DNA of 30,900 nucleotides from Pigoraptor chileana. Taxonomy: Eukaryota > Opisthokonta > Filasterea. The notes beneath the pieces are model-generated. The model was not told where the DNA came from and made no database searches. It saw nothing but the letters and a program-made list of their open reading frames with translations. Positions 8,490-19,112 of this stretch are shown here, piece after piece. A program made the position numbers and the translations under genes. The stretch covers positions 1 through 30,900 of the forward strand of contig CALSCR010000699.1 in the NCBI GenBank assembly GCA_943704495.1, given 5' to 3'. How positions within the stretch are numbered: position 1 is the first letter of the stretch; every line of letters starts with the position of its first letter.

Positions 8490-11171
8490 ATGAAGCTTTC
8501 AGTGACCCTGTTGTGATATCTCTTGTGAGTGTCTTTTGGGGCATCTCATTCTCTCACACACACTCTCCGTGCGGAGTCGGGGACAGTGCGTGTGATTCCG
8601 AAGGCACTAACAAGCGGCCATTTTGCGATATGCGCAGGATTTCTCACAAAGGGCACGGCACTCGATGGATGGTCCCGCGAGGACTTTTTCACTTCGCTTG
8701 CATGGAAGGACCAGCCGACTGTCGACGGAAAGAATCCGTGCGAGGGCGACAACTTTGATATGACAAAGTGAGTGTGCGCGACTTTTTCTGACACTGTGTA
8801 TAAAACGTTTGCTCCTCTCTTTGTTTGTGCAGTCTCTTGTCCTCATTTCCTCTCTGTTTTCTTCTTGTGGAGTACTCTGTTTTTTTTCTTCTCTTCTTGT
8901 GAAGTCCATAACTTTATACCCCTAAAATGGATTTGTTCGCCTTCATTTTCTCTTTGGTTTTGTTCTCACTCTGTTTCTATTGTGAAGCCCACGCTGCTCG
9001 GCACTCCTTTTGATCCCACACTCTGTGTGTTTTTTTTCTCTCCCTTTCCTGCCGCAGCCCCCACTTTTTGCATGTGCAACGCCTCAACGACATTCGCCGG
9101 AAATATGTCAACCTTCAATCGTGCGACGACGTGTATGAGCGGTGGACGCAGCCGGGCAACACAAACGGCATCTTTGCCTTCTCGCGCACGTGTCGCAACA
9201 TGGACGAGTGGGTGCTGGTTGCGTTCAACACATGGAAGGACGACCTCACCATGGGCGGCGCAAACGGTCCCCTCTACACAGGATGGAACGCAAATGACGT
9301 CGTTGCCAATGCCGAAAATCCCGCCGAGACGTACACGATCGGCGCAAATGGCGTCATCGGGGAGAGCGTTTTAGTACGGGGGTATGGCTATAAGGTGCTT
9401 GTGCGTCAGTCGAGCGTGCGGCCGCTCAGCCCCGTTGTCGTGCACACAGAGCCCTCGCACGACGAGGCCATTGTCACCGACAACCCACAGACGGCAGTGC
9501 ACATCCGGGTGCGCTTCTCACAGCCAATGGACAAGGTGACACTTTTGCGCGCGTTTACTGTCTTTGATCACACGGTCGATGCGGACAACATTCAGTACGA
9601 CCAGTCGACCTACGAGCTCTCGTATCTCGGTATGTTTAGCCACGGCATCGTCCGCTACGCTATCTCTGAGGATGCGCTCACCGCCGATCTCAAGTACCCC
9701 ATGCACGGCCGCTTTTCCGCACGCTTCCGCATTGGCAGTGGCCGGCGGAACGCAATCATCAATAACAAGATTGGCACGGATGACCAGCTCGTTGTGAGAG
9801 CGGACGGTGCATCCGGGGAAGTCGTTGTCGACCACGCTTCGTGGGGTGCAGAGCTCATGCGCGTGCGCGACGGGTTTGGCGCCGTCTCTCCGTGGGTGGC
9901 GTATCGCCCGGGACAGCAGTCTGTGAAGCTGTCGGTTGGATATGGAAAGCGCACTGTTTCAGTGCAGTACCACGCCGACCACAGTGGCGCGTACATTGTC
10001 AGCGGTTCCGTCGACATTCCCTATCCGCATGCTCACTCGCTGGAGCGCGTGTTTGTGCGAGGCTCGTTCAACAGGTGGTCGTCCTCAAGTGGAATGGCGC
10101 TTGTTGGAGATCACCTGTGGCGTGCCGTTGTGCATGTAGACGCCGTTGGGGCCGCCGAATTCAAGTTTGACGTTGCGATGGACTGGGTCACATGCTTTGG
10201 CGATGACAATGGGGACGGTCGTGCGGACGCCCACGGCGCAAACATCCGATTTGAGCGCGCGGATGGGGATGGCCTGTTTGAAGTGAGTGCATACGACTCT
10301 TGTTTGTTTTTGTTTTTTATTATTATCTGCATGCCCTGCATGATTTTTATCTGCTGTTGCAGACGGCAAGGGACCGTTCATTGTGAAGCAGGATGTTCCG
10401 TGCCATAGTCAGCGATAAATTATGCCATACGCCACACACTGTGTCGTCTGCCTCTGCCATCCCTTTGTCTTGGCCCGTCCCACTTTTGTTCTGACATAAC
10501 GCGCACTCGCAACCGTTGCCTTTCAGATCACATTCAACGACCAGACGCTTGTGTACACTGTGCGGCCCGCGGCGTCTCCTGCTCCGCCCCTCTTGTTTGC
10601 GGCAGCTGCGCATCTGGAGGCAACTGTCGTGGCAACAGGCGCGAACAGCCTGCACATCTCGCTCGTCTTCAACGGCATTCCTGAAGGTGCAACCGTGGAC
10701 ACCCTCCTCGACTACTACAAGGTCCATCTCCCCGACGCTCTCTCTGCTGCCCTCGGCGGGTCCGCTTCGCTTGCATCGCGCTTCAAGGTTGTCCTTGTCA
10801 CTTTCTCGGGCGATGTTGGCGACTACATTGTGGATGTACACATCAAGGAGGCTGCAGATGCACTCGATCCAACGGCATCGACGCTTTACTCGCGGATATT
10901 TACAATGTATCTTGATAAGAACAGCACGCTGTGGTCCACATCGCCGACGTCACTTTTGAGCACATTTCGGAGTCCATATCCGACGGATCGCGGCGAGTGC
11001 TCCGGCTCCAACTGCAAGGCTGTGAGCGGCACAACCAACCGCAACTGGATCATTGGCGGAACCGTCGGATTTTGCGGTGCCGTCGCAGTTGGCGGCCTTA
11101 TTTTCTACCTCAACAAGGGACGTAAGAAGAACACGCGCCACGAGCTCACACGCCCGTTGCTCCACGAGTAA
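5252..11171 (+). CDS. Membrane-anchored GH13 enzyme resembling the ectodomain of alpha-1,3-glucan synthase
   Basis: Twelve exons: 5252-5364, 5513-5641, 5901-6096, 6300-6409, 6598-6765, 7001-7133, 7380-7487, 7740-7824, 8033-8431, 8638-8767, 9058-10282, 10527-11171. They give 1146 residues with all phases consistent. A signal peptide covers about 1-30. The GH13 barrel has all four conserved regions: DIVVNH (179-184), DGIRMD with nucleophile Asp315, FGEFF with acid Glu349, and FFNNHD with Asp444, so it should be active. The downstream order (a beta-sandwich with an RFSQPMD motif, a FRIGS module, then a WGD-like module ending [10 protein letters not shown]) parallels the extracellular half of fungal alpha-1,3-glucan synthases. 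The GT5 synthase and multi-span regions are absent. Instead there is an alpha/beta domain of unknown type (about 950-1060), one transmembrane helix (about 1106-1127) and a basic tail ([16 protein letters not shown]). Predicted as a type I surface or secretory-pathway enzyme acting on alpha-glucan by hydrolysis or transglycosylation; the substrate is inferred. Confidence 0.9.
6160..6255. repeat. GT-rich microsatellite in intron 3 of the GH13 gene
   Basis: Nearly continuous GT/GC alternation with a few C interruptions, ending shortly before the exon 4 acceptor at 6300. Open frames of Cys-Val repeats or Thr-His repeats across it are artefacts of the repeat. Confidence 0.9.
7939..8023. repeat. 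CTT-rich polypyrimidine tract in intron 8 of the GH13 gene
   Basis: A long CTT/CCT tract ends just before the acceptor AG at 8031-8032. It forms an exceptionally long polypyrimidine tract for exon 9. Confidence 0.9.
8435..8488. repeat. (TG)27 microsatellite immediately after the exon 9 donor
   Basis: An uninterrupted run of 27 TG dinucleotides starts three bases into intron 9 of the GH13 gene (donor GTTTGT at 8432). The repeat therefore supplies many overlapping GTGTGT donor-like hexamers. Confidence 0.95.
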
Positions 11172-11553
11172 ATGGAGTCGGCCGTGTGGGTTCAGGACAT
11201 CACAGAGCTGTGTGTGTGTGTGAAATTTTTTCGATCGTGCGTGCGCGTTGCGGCGTTGACTGTTTTGTGTCATTTTAGCTCTCTAACTTTTTTGGCGCTT
11301 TGCTTTCCTTCGTTCGGGTGTTAATTGGCATCTCGAACACAAGACATTTTGCATTTACAACTTTTTTCAGTGCATGAAGTACAAAAAGAAGAATGTGAAT
11401 CATTCAACAACAAAAAAACCACATTCCACTATCATCTATCCCGCATAAATGGTCGACGAACATTAAATTGAAAACACAATGCTTTTACACATTCAACACG
11501 CACGCGAGCGCAACGCAAACAAACCAAAAATTTGCCTCAACCCAACAAGCACC
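11172..11553. other. Convergent 3' region between the GH13 gene and EMC7
   Basis: A 382-base stretch between two convergent stop codons, holding both 3' UTRs. An ATTAAA at 11462-11467 on the plus strand could be a polyadenylation signal for the GH13 gene, but it is far from the stop codon (about 290 bases), so this is weak. No open frame of interest. Confidence 0.45.
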
Positions 11554-12393
11554 CTATTGTCTCCGAGCGGCGATTTGCGGCGCTTGTGGGGGTGGCGCTG
11601 TCGCCCGCGCGAGCATACCAGCAATGTCCAAACCCTGACTCTGTGACGCCATGTTGAGGGGATTTGACTGCTGCATCTCGCGCAACTCGTCGGGGGAAAG
11701 GCTGCCAATCAACTTCGGGAAGACAACCATCATCAAGACAGTCATGCCCACCATCAGTCCCATGGGGCTCATGAGCACGTCGCGGATCTTGAATCCATCA
11801 CGCGGCTGAAAGTACATCGGCATGCCACGTGGTCGGAGTTGGATCGGATAGGGAAGAGTGACGCCCGGCACGGCGCCGCCGAGCACGAGCGCCGCCAGCC
11901 GAACCTTAACGCGGCCCGTCTTTGCGCCCACATCAACGCGGAGAGCAGGAAATATGTACAAAGGCGATTGGACCTGGAGGATGTAACCACCGGGAAGGAT
12001 GTCTTCAAACACGAAGGAGCCGTCATCGCGCACGTAGGCCACACGCTCTCCGTTGTTGAGAATCACGCGTACGTCCGACTGCCAACCAGCCTTTGGCTGC
12101 GGGATTCCAGCACCGCCATCCAATGACACGACAGGCTGATGCCCTTGCACCTGCGCCTCGTCAGGAACCGAATATGCAAACGCTTTACCATCAAACACGA
12201 GCGTGCCCTCGATCTTATATCGCTCGCCAGACTTTTGCGAGGGAGTTGCATCTGCTTCATCATCCGCAGCGGCCGTGTGCGCCGCCGCCTGTCGTGCCGC
12301 AAGAGTCGGGGTTGGCAGGATGCATGCGACCACCACAAAAGCGACAGCAGCAACAAGCACAACCCGTAGTGGCATACTTGTTCGTGCGTCCAT
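11554..12393 (-). CDS. EMC7: ER membrane protein complex subunit 7 (EMC7)
   Basis: A single-exon gene of 279 residues. I chose the ATG at 12393 because the residues right after it (about 7-32) form a signal peptide; codons further upstream on the same frame have no ATG with a sensible signal. The lumenal part starts with the EMC7 hallmark RYKIEGTLVF, followed by a beta-sandwich of the carboxypeptidase-regulatory type (VILNNGERVAYVRDDGSF then EDILPGGYILQV). Next come LPYPIQLRPRG, PMYFQPRDGF and a transmembrane helix (DVLMSPMGLMVG through VFPKLI). The cytosolic tail begins SPDELREMQQS, close to the DPDMRREMEQS of human EMC7 (from memory). EMC inserts tail-anchored and multipass proteins into the ER membrane. 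The gene is convergent with the GH13 gene and divergent from the RGS22-like gene. It is the only intronless gene among the seven. Confidence 0.94.
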   Translation of the reverse strand: MDARTSMPLRVVLVAAVAFVVVACILPTPTLAARQAAAHTAAADDEADATPSQKSGERYKIEGTLVFDGKAFAYSVPDEAQVQGHQPVVSLDGGAGIPQPKAGWQSDVRVILNNGERVAYVRDDGSFVFEDILPGGYILQVQSPLYIFPALRVDVGAKTGRVKVRLAALVLGGAVPGVTLPYPIQLRPRGMPMYFQPRDGFKIRDVLMSPMGLMVGMTVLMMVVFPKLIGSLSPDELREMQQSNPLNMASQSQGLDIAGMLARATAPPPQAPQIAARRQ

Positions 12394-13156
12394 TCTCTGA
12401 GACTGTGTGCAGTATCTCGATCTGATGGTTTCGCTTGTGCTTTGTTTCATCGTGGGCACATCTAGTAAAATACTATGCCAAATTGTCCATTGATCGTTCA
12501 CGCGCCTCAGTGGTTTTTGATCACTTCGCCATCCTCGTACTTGCGTCCGGGGTAGCTCGTAGGCACAATATTTATCATATTATTTAAGCAGTACTGTGTA
12601 TGAGTCTGTCATCCGGGAGAGTTTGGATGAATGCTTTCCGGATGTGGGTGCTCATTCAGCAAATCTGCCACTTCTCCCCATTCATTAGACCGCAATAGGC
12701 AATTTAGCGAAACGTACGCTATTAATGGTCCAAATATGTTGACTTACGATGCCTAATATAAACATATTTATCCCTTATTATACAAATTGGGCGACAGTTT
12801 CCCGTCACTAGGGATGGGTGCGTCATCTCGCCGGCTCAACACCGCCGTTGTTGTTCGGACGAATCCCAAACATAATTATGATGACATTCCTTTTCCACAA
12901 AATGACCCCATCAAGTAATTGTGAATTTGGTGTGTTTCCTTCGTAACAATTACAGGTTGTTATGTGAAGGCTTTTTCAAACTGCATGATCTCGCAGAATA
13001 ATAGCCCGCCCTTCAGTCATCGCGGCTCCTGACGCCCGTGCATGCTCCGCGCTATTTGGAGCATGTGCTCAGGGTCCGCGGCAACCACGATGTTGCTGCC
13101 CACCGCAATCCACACATACATTACGCTGTGATGCGGCGTCTACCCTCTTTTTGACC
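12394..13156. promoter_or_regulatory. Divergent intergenic region between EMC7 and RGS22-like genes
   Basis: About 760 bases separate two start codons on opposite strands, so both promoters must lie here. The middle part (12560-12800) is AT-rich. A perfect 8-bp inverted repeat lies at 13041-13065, 92 bases before the RGS22 ATG. No open frame is convincing, and I cannot identify specific promoter elements. Confidence 0.5.
13041..13065. repeat. Perfect inverted repeat CATGCTCC / GGAGCATG
   Basis: The arms 13041-13048 and 13058-13065 are perfectly complementary around a 9-base spacer. It lies in the probable promoter or 5' UTR of the RGS22-like gene, so it could be a dimeric factor site or an RNA hairpin. 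Confidence 0.7.
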
Positions 13157-16100
13157 ATGGGAAGGAAGGGGCGGCCGCAGGAGCCCGCGCCGCCATCATG
13201 TTGCGGATCCCACAGTGCCGTTCACAGGTACCTGCACGTCTTTGCCGAGCGAAATGGCCTTCTCGGGGGACATGAGAGGGACGGCACGCCATTTACGTGC
13301 GCCAGACTACTCGCTCTCTCGTTTGATGCCTTGGTGGACGATGATGCCCTTGTGGAACACTTTAACGTATTTCTCGCATCAACCGCATTTGCCGTCCATA
13401 CCGAGTTTTCAAAGTGCGGGACAGTGCGCATGTTGAACACAGATGTCACTGGTGACGTATCCGCGACGGGGAGAAAGTCTACCGGGCGTCGCACGGGTAC
13501 TAGTCGTGGTGCATCGAGGTCAGTGGCAAGTGGGGGTGGCGATGGCGAGCTTCCCGACCATGCGGCGCACACGTGGCTCGAGCAGGAACGGCTGCCCTTC
13601 TTTGCATCCTCCGAGTGTCTTGCACGGTTCGTTCTCGGCGACCTTGCTGCAGGTGATTGTGCGAGTGGAGATGCGCGATACCTTCGTGGGCCTGTCGGAT
13701 TCGCTGAGCTCTCGCGGTTTCTTGCCGGCTGTGCTGGCGCAAACGACCTTGCCTTTTGGCTGGATGCGGAACTGTATCACCTGTGTGGATCCAAGTGCAT
13801 GCGCGCTGTGATGCTTTGTTGGATACGAAGTGCCTACCTTCAGGACTGTGCGCCAATGCAGCTATCACCGGCGGCGAGGGAACTGTTCGCGGCCAGCGCA
13901 CGCACAATGGATGTAGATCCGGGCGCTGTTCTCGCCGGTTTGCAGTCAGTGTCACTGGAGAATATTCGCAGTTATTGGGTGAAGCGTTTTTTCCACGGGA
14001 ATGTGAGTGCGCATGCGATTACGACTGTTGAAAATGGAAATGGGATTGGGATTGGCGCTGATATTGCAGAGGAAGCTTCGTCCAAGCAGACACGTGCCAG
14101 CGCACGGCTACAATCACGGCGGCAGGCAAGCGCCGGCTCTGCAAGGAAGAGCACATCGAGAAACACCCGTGCGGGGGCGGAGACACCCGACGTGGCGGGA
14201 ACCATGGGGGCTCGAATGGGAGGCATGTCCAGCCGCATGGCTGCACGTGGCACCGCGTCCGCTGGCAGAACGCCATCGTCGCTGTCGGCTGCCGACGAGG
14301 ATAGCGCCGTTGCCGCGCGGCGCACAAAGAGTCGCGCGGTTGCGGCCTCTGCGACAATCACTCCGCAGGGTGTTTCTGTGACGAAAGAGGGACTCGTGCT
14401 TGCAATCAAGTCGGAGGCAAAGGCCGGCTTTCCCTTTCTCGCATTTCTGGGCGACGCCGACGTTGCCTTTGGTGTCGAGGGCACCCCGATCGCAGCGGGC
14501 ATATGTTGCCTTCTTTTCTGGCGGGAGGTTGCCTGGTTTCGACGGCTTCCCGCGGACAACATCGGTCTTCTTGAGTGCGTCTCGCGAACAATATTTAACA
14601 GGTACCTTGCTGGAGGCGCGCCAATGCCTATCGGATACGGCAACTTTGCACATGAAGGAGGGTTGCGTGCAATGGAAGCCATGGATTTCGCCGCCCGTTT
14701 CGACGGCCCCGTCGCACACGCGTTGAGAATGCTTGTCGCTCCTTGGAGGGACTATGCTTCACGTGACTTCCGCGGGTGGGCGCAAGCGATGTCCGCGAGG
14801 CGTTGCGAGAGTCGCATGACTGGGTCGCCCTTGCAAGGTGACAGACGGAGCACCAATAGGTCTCGCCATGGATTGGGAAGCGGTGTTGCATCGTGCCCAG
14901 AATTTGTTGAGGTGCCCAAGAAGCGATACGGGACGGCGACTGTGCGCGCTGTGGCGACGTCCGCGGACTTTAATCGGCGGGCAGAGTATCTTGGTGTGGA
15001 GCCGCAAAAGCTGAACCGATCCAATTCGTCCGACGATGATTCCGAGGCGGATGCAGAGAAGAAGCCATCGAGCGCCGTTCGCCGCCGCCGGTTGCTCGCC
15101 GCCCTGAAGCTTGCGGAGCGGATATCCGACGAGCGTGGAAAAGATCTCGAGGATGCGTACGAACACTACGGGGAGGCTTTTATGTACGTTGCGAGCGAGA
15201 ATGCCTTTCTGAACGGCGATGAGTTTCGGCGTCTGGCGGACGGACGTGTGATAGGACCGGATGGGGAGGTGATATCGGTCGATGCGGAGGGGCGCCTGCT
15301 GATGAGCCGCGAGCAGAGGGTCATTGCCGCACTCCACGCCGTGCTGCGCAACCCGGGGGAGGCGGAGCACTTTGAGGTGAGCGCACACGTGGCATGGACT
15401 TGCGATTGTGTCTTGTGTCTGTGTGTCTTTGGGGAGTGAGGGATGGTTAGGGAGTATTCACTTTGGTGTAGGTTCGTCATTTGTCATTATTGTCTCATAT
15501 TTTATTGATTGCCTCTGAAAAGACTTGCTTTTGTGTTCCATTCCAAAATGCAAAACACATGCACTCCCTCCCTCCCTCCCTCCCTCCCCGTCCCCGCCGC
15601 CTCTCGACAAATATCAACAAAACCATGGACAAAAAACACACGGCACACAAGGCATTTGCACGCAAGGGAGGATTTCACCACGATCTGCACCTGTGGTATG
15701 AAATCGAGACACTGCGTCAGTACGCCATTGACTGCGAAATAAGCCGCAATCAGTGCGAGGCAATAATGCGAGAGCATCTCATCCTCAAGTCGCCGAGTCG
15801 CGTGTTTGTTGAGGACGACCTCTCTGCCGCGGAAATTATGGCATCTCTCCGTCTTGACCGCTTGACTGCAAACAAGGTGCTGGGTCTCGGACAGGCAACA
15901 GTCGACTGTGCCCCGACGACGTCGACTGTGCGACGAAGAGGTGGTCTGGACAATCAGCCCCGCATTGACGTCGGGTCGATTCCCATTCCCTCATTTGCGG
16001 GTGCCGGCACCGCCCTTCCTCCGATTACGCAGCCAGCCCCTGCTGCCAACGCGGACGTCCCGCGGCTGGATAAGGGCATACGGACAGGCGCCGGTGGCAG

Positions 16101-17709
16101 CGGTAGTGATGTCGGGAGTAATGCCGGACAAGGAGCGCGCGGTGCGAATGGACGGTACATTTTCGACAATGCCGATGTCGTTTGGAATGTTGCGACGATA
16201 GCACAACTGCAATCCATCCAGTATTCACTGCTCTTGCGGATGGCGAAAAAGCACTTTCCTGCATATGTCGCCACGCCAGGATATCGTGCGCGCAACGAAG
16301 AAGGGAGCATGAATCACGTGATGGCAGATATGCAGATGCACGCGGCGATTGCGGACCGACGGCGCGGTGTTGCGGCGACATCAATGGCGAAGGCTGATAA
16401 GCACTCGAAGTGCAAGGTGCGTTTTGGCTGTGCGTTGCTTTTTAATGTTTGTGATTTTGTCCGCACGCGCGTGGATTGTTGTGTTTGCGCGCGGATTGAA
16501 TTTTTCTTCATCGGACCATTCTATTTTACATTTTGTTTTGCGTTTTTCCCCGCACTGAAACTTCGCATCGCGCGCGTGTTGTGTGTTTTTTTCCCCCCAA
16601 TGGATCCTGTCCATGTCTGTTTGTCGAATGTCCGACTTTTGCAGGCGCGGTGGTCACTTGCCATTCAAGATGTTGTTCTCTGTATACGTGCCCTCCGCAA
16701 CCCAATGTCAAGCGAGCACCTCAAACATTACCTCGAGTGGAGGGGACTGTTTCTGCAGAACGACGTCTCCTTTTATCAGGAAGCAATGCGGTACCTGCGC
16801 TCTCACGGAAAGATGCGAAAGCTTGCCGAAGTTCGTGCAACGAACATGATGACTCTATTCTTCCCAACGGACGCCGCGGGCCACGAGACGTGCCTTATTG
16901 ACTGCGATCCCTGGACGATGCGACAACTGCGCGACACGCCAAAGGGATTCTTTCCCCGCGCGCTGTTTCGAGCGGCGCGCCTGGGCTGCATAAACGCAAT
17001 CATTCCCTTCTGGAGAGACTATGTCGAAGACCTTTCCACACGGAAGCGAACGCGGGGAGATCGTCCCCAGGGACTTAAATTCAAAGACCCGAACCCGGAG
17101 GATACAAAGCGGATGCGTGCACTCGCCGAGCAGACGCCGGCACACGCAATGCTGGTGGAGGGTGCCGCCGAGCATCACCACCGGGCGCGCAAGTTGGGAC
17201 GGCGGCGGGCAGTGTCGAACGAAGCATTGCTCAAGGACAAACTGGTCGTCCACTTTTCACTCGCGGCGCAGGGAACCCATGGGCGGTTTCAGGCGCTTCT
17301 CGAAGCGGATGCGACGCTTTTGCAACAGGAGGACGCCTCCAAAGCGCACTCAGTGGACACTGCGGCAAAGAAGAAGCGCGGGGCGGCAGTTTCCGGCCCT
17401 GGCGTTGCAGGCAAGCTCCCCGGGGCGGCGCCACTTGTGCATGTCGGGGCACACGCTCCCATAAGTCACCGACGCCGACCCGTGGTTGTCGCCGATGCAG
17501 CCCCGCATCACGCTCCCCAGAGTGCGGGTGTGGGAAACGCAGCCGACCCCCATCAAGTGAGGCAGGCGGCGCACGGGCAGTCCCTCGGCGTGGCATCCGG
17601 GGCGAAGGCGGCGCCTCTGTCTGCGCAGCGGGTCTCGCGGCAAGGTATGTCGTTGCAGACTGTGCACGAACATGAGCACGAGACGGTCCACGGAAACAAC
17701 AGCAACACC

Positions 17710-17747
<38 letters not shown>

Positions 17748-17970
17748 CCATAGGCTTCGGTTTGCGGCGACAGGTGTGAGCCATGTGCCTGGGGAAGGGA
17801 TGCTCCCTGGTATTGGCGGGCCGAGGAGCAGGCCCCAGCACGCACACGCGCAGGATGGTGGCGGCGGTCACGGGGGCGCTGCAGGAGAGCGCAAAGTGAG
17901 GCTGCCTGTGGTGGTCGCCCCGTCGTCGCAGCGCGGCTTCGGCCGAATTGCTTCATTGAAGGCGTCGTGA
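13157..17970 (+). CDS. RGS22: RGS22-like protein with multiple RGS domains
   Basis: Exons 13157-15376, 15652-16416 and 16645-17970 give 1436 residues (human RGS22 is about 1260). Start: ATG in GACCATGG context; the frame upstream has no further ATG. The N-terminal region (50-170) has the RGS22 signatures ALVDDDALVEHFNVFL and WLEQERLPFF. RGS-like folds follow at about 410-540, 722-950 (helix pattern HFEAFARKGGFHHDLHLW) and 1000-1130 (LRNPMSSEHLKHYLEWRG, then IIPFWRDYVEDL). The intron at 15377-15651 cuts the third domain: the first AG after its CCTC tract is at 15650-15651, and it restores the RGS helix. The linkers are Ser/Arg-rich, and the tail has an Asn run (codons at about 17695-17749). 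RGS proteins accelerate GTP hydrolysis by G-alpha subunits; RGS22 in animals is testis-enriched and binds G-alpha 12/13/11. Whether any domain here keeps GAP residues is unclear. Confidence 0.87.
15562..15592. repeat. CCTC microsatellite forming the polypyrimidine tract of RGS22 intron 1
   Basis: Six or so CCTC units lie about 60 bases before the acceptor. No AG occurs between the tract and AAG at 15649-15651, which supports that acceptor. Confidence 0.85.
17695..17749 (+). repeat. AAC trinucleotide repeat encoding poly-Asn
   Basis: Some seventeen Asn codons, mostly AAC, with one Ser and one Thr interruption, in the disordered tail of the RGS22-like protein. The tract is in frame. Confidence 0.9.
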
Positions 17971-19112
17971 GGTGTTGGGGTTCATCCTCATTGCATTGTA
18001 GGGCGCTTCTTTGCTTGTTAGCTGTTGGCGCTGTTTTTGGTGTGCGTTTGTGTCGCGTGTGAAACAAAGTTTTGTATTGCGTGTGCGTGCGTGCGAATAG
18101 CTTCCTTGTTGATATTGCGTTTATTGCGGCTGCCTGCGCTGTGAGATGTCTGTGCCCACATTCTCTCCGACTTGAGTTGGAGATGTTCAGAACCTCTCTC
18201 TCAAAATTATACAGAACCTCTCTCTCAAAATTATACAGAACCTCTCTCTCAAAATTATACAGAACCTCTCTCTCAAAATTATACCAACCAATTATGTCGT
18301 ACTGCAAGTGACTCTGTAAGTGCTTTCGTCGCGCGGCTGCACCCCATTGCTGGCATTGCCGACGAGAGTGGGCGGCGGGTGTAAAATCACACGGGAAGTT
18401 TAGATTGACGGTGCTCAGTGTAGTCTCAGTTATGGCACAAGGATCTTTCTCACTTCATATACGGAGCAAGCGGTAATCTTTACAGAATCACCACAAAACT
18501 GGTGTCAGCAGGTTTCGTGTCGAATAATAATCACAAATTTCACGGCATTCGTGGTTGGCTGCGGTTGACTGTCGGGGGAGAATTAGATAATAGGGTGCAT
18601 TTTATGTATTCAAAGTCCGCTGCTTCAAATTAGTGACCCCCGGTCAAAAGCCGGAGCCCACATGGGACAGCTGTCACAGTCGGTCGGCGTCTTTGACGCT
18701 GGGGCTGAAAGTGGCAATTACATGTATGCATCCCATCCATGCACACCTGTATGCACTGCCGGGAAAAACAATTCAACTCCACGGCAGCGCAGTTGAGGTA
18801 ACACTCTTTAGCGACCGCCAACAAAGAATCCCGCACGAATTCATATCCGAATGCACTTTGGGGAACGAAACGATCCCTGACGGTCGGTCTTGTGTGTTGC
18901 AGACATATCTCAATCGCATCGTGTTTCCTCTCTGGCAACTCACAAAAAGCTACCTCCCACCGACTGGGACATGGGCATCCCGCGTTGATAATTCGGGCTG
19001 TGCTGGCGACACCTTAATCTTCTCGCGCGGGGGGGAACCTTCGCACTCTCGATATCCCACGCGCACTTCTTGTCTCACATTTGGCGTAGACCTCATCACT
19101 TGATGACTCGGG
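17971..19112. other. Intergenic, RGS22-like to SCYL3
   Basis: Contains a 24-bp tandem repeat (18191-18284, listed separately). An open frame of about 156 codons just upstream of SCYL3 (about 18633-19103) has no recognised domain. I see no other structure; the right end should carry the SCYL3 promoter. Confidence 0.5.
18191..18284. repeat. 24-bp minisatellite, 3.9 copies
   Basis: The unit AACCTCTCTCTCAAAATTAT plus ACAG is repeated four times without a mismatch; the last copy lacks its final two bases. It lies about 220 bases after the RGS22 stop, and each unit contains a CT run and an AG. Confidence 0.95.

Noticed and set aside
7918-8544. 208-codon minus-strand frame
   Set aside because: It spans the CTT and TG repeats and lies antisense to the GH13 exon 9, whose sense frame has catalytic motifs.
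17231-18307. 358-codon minus-strand frame with a repeated YNFEREVL peptide
   Set aside because: It is antisense to the RGS22 exon 3 and runs through the poly-Asn repeat (as Cys/Val) and the 24-bp minisatellite; no domain and no gene-like start.
18633-19103. 156-codon frame just upstream of SCYL3
   Set aside because: No family resemblance; it ends ten bases before the SCYL3 start, where the promoter and 5' UTR are expected. It cannot be excluded as a real small gene without transcripts.
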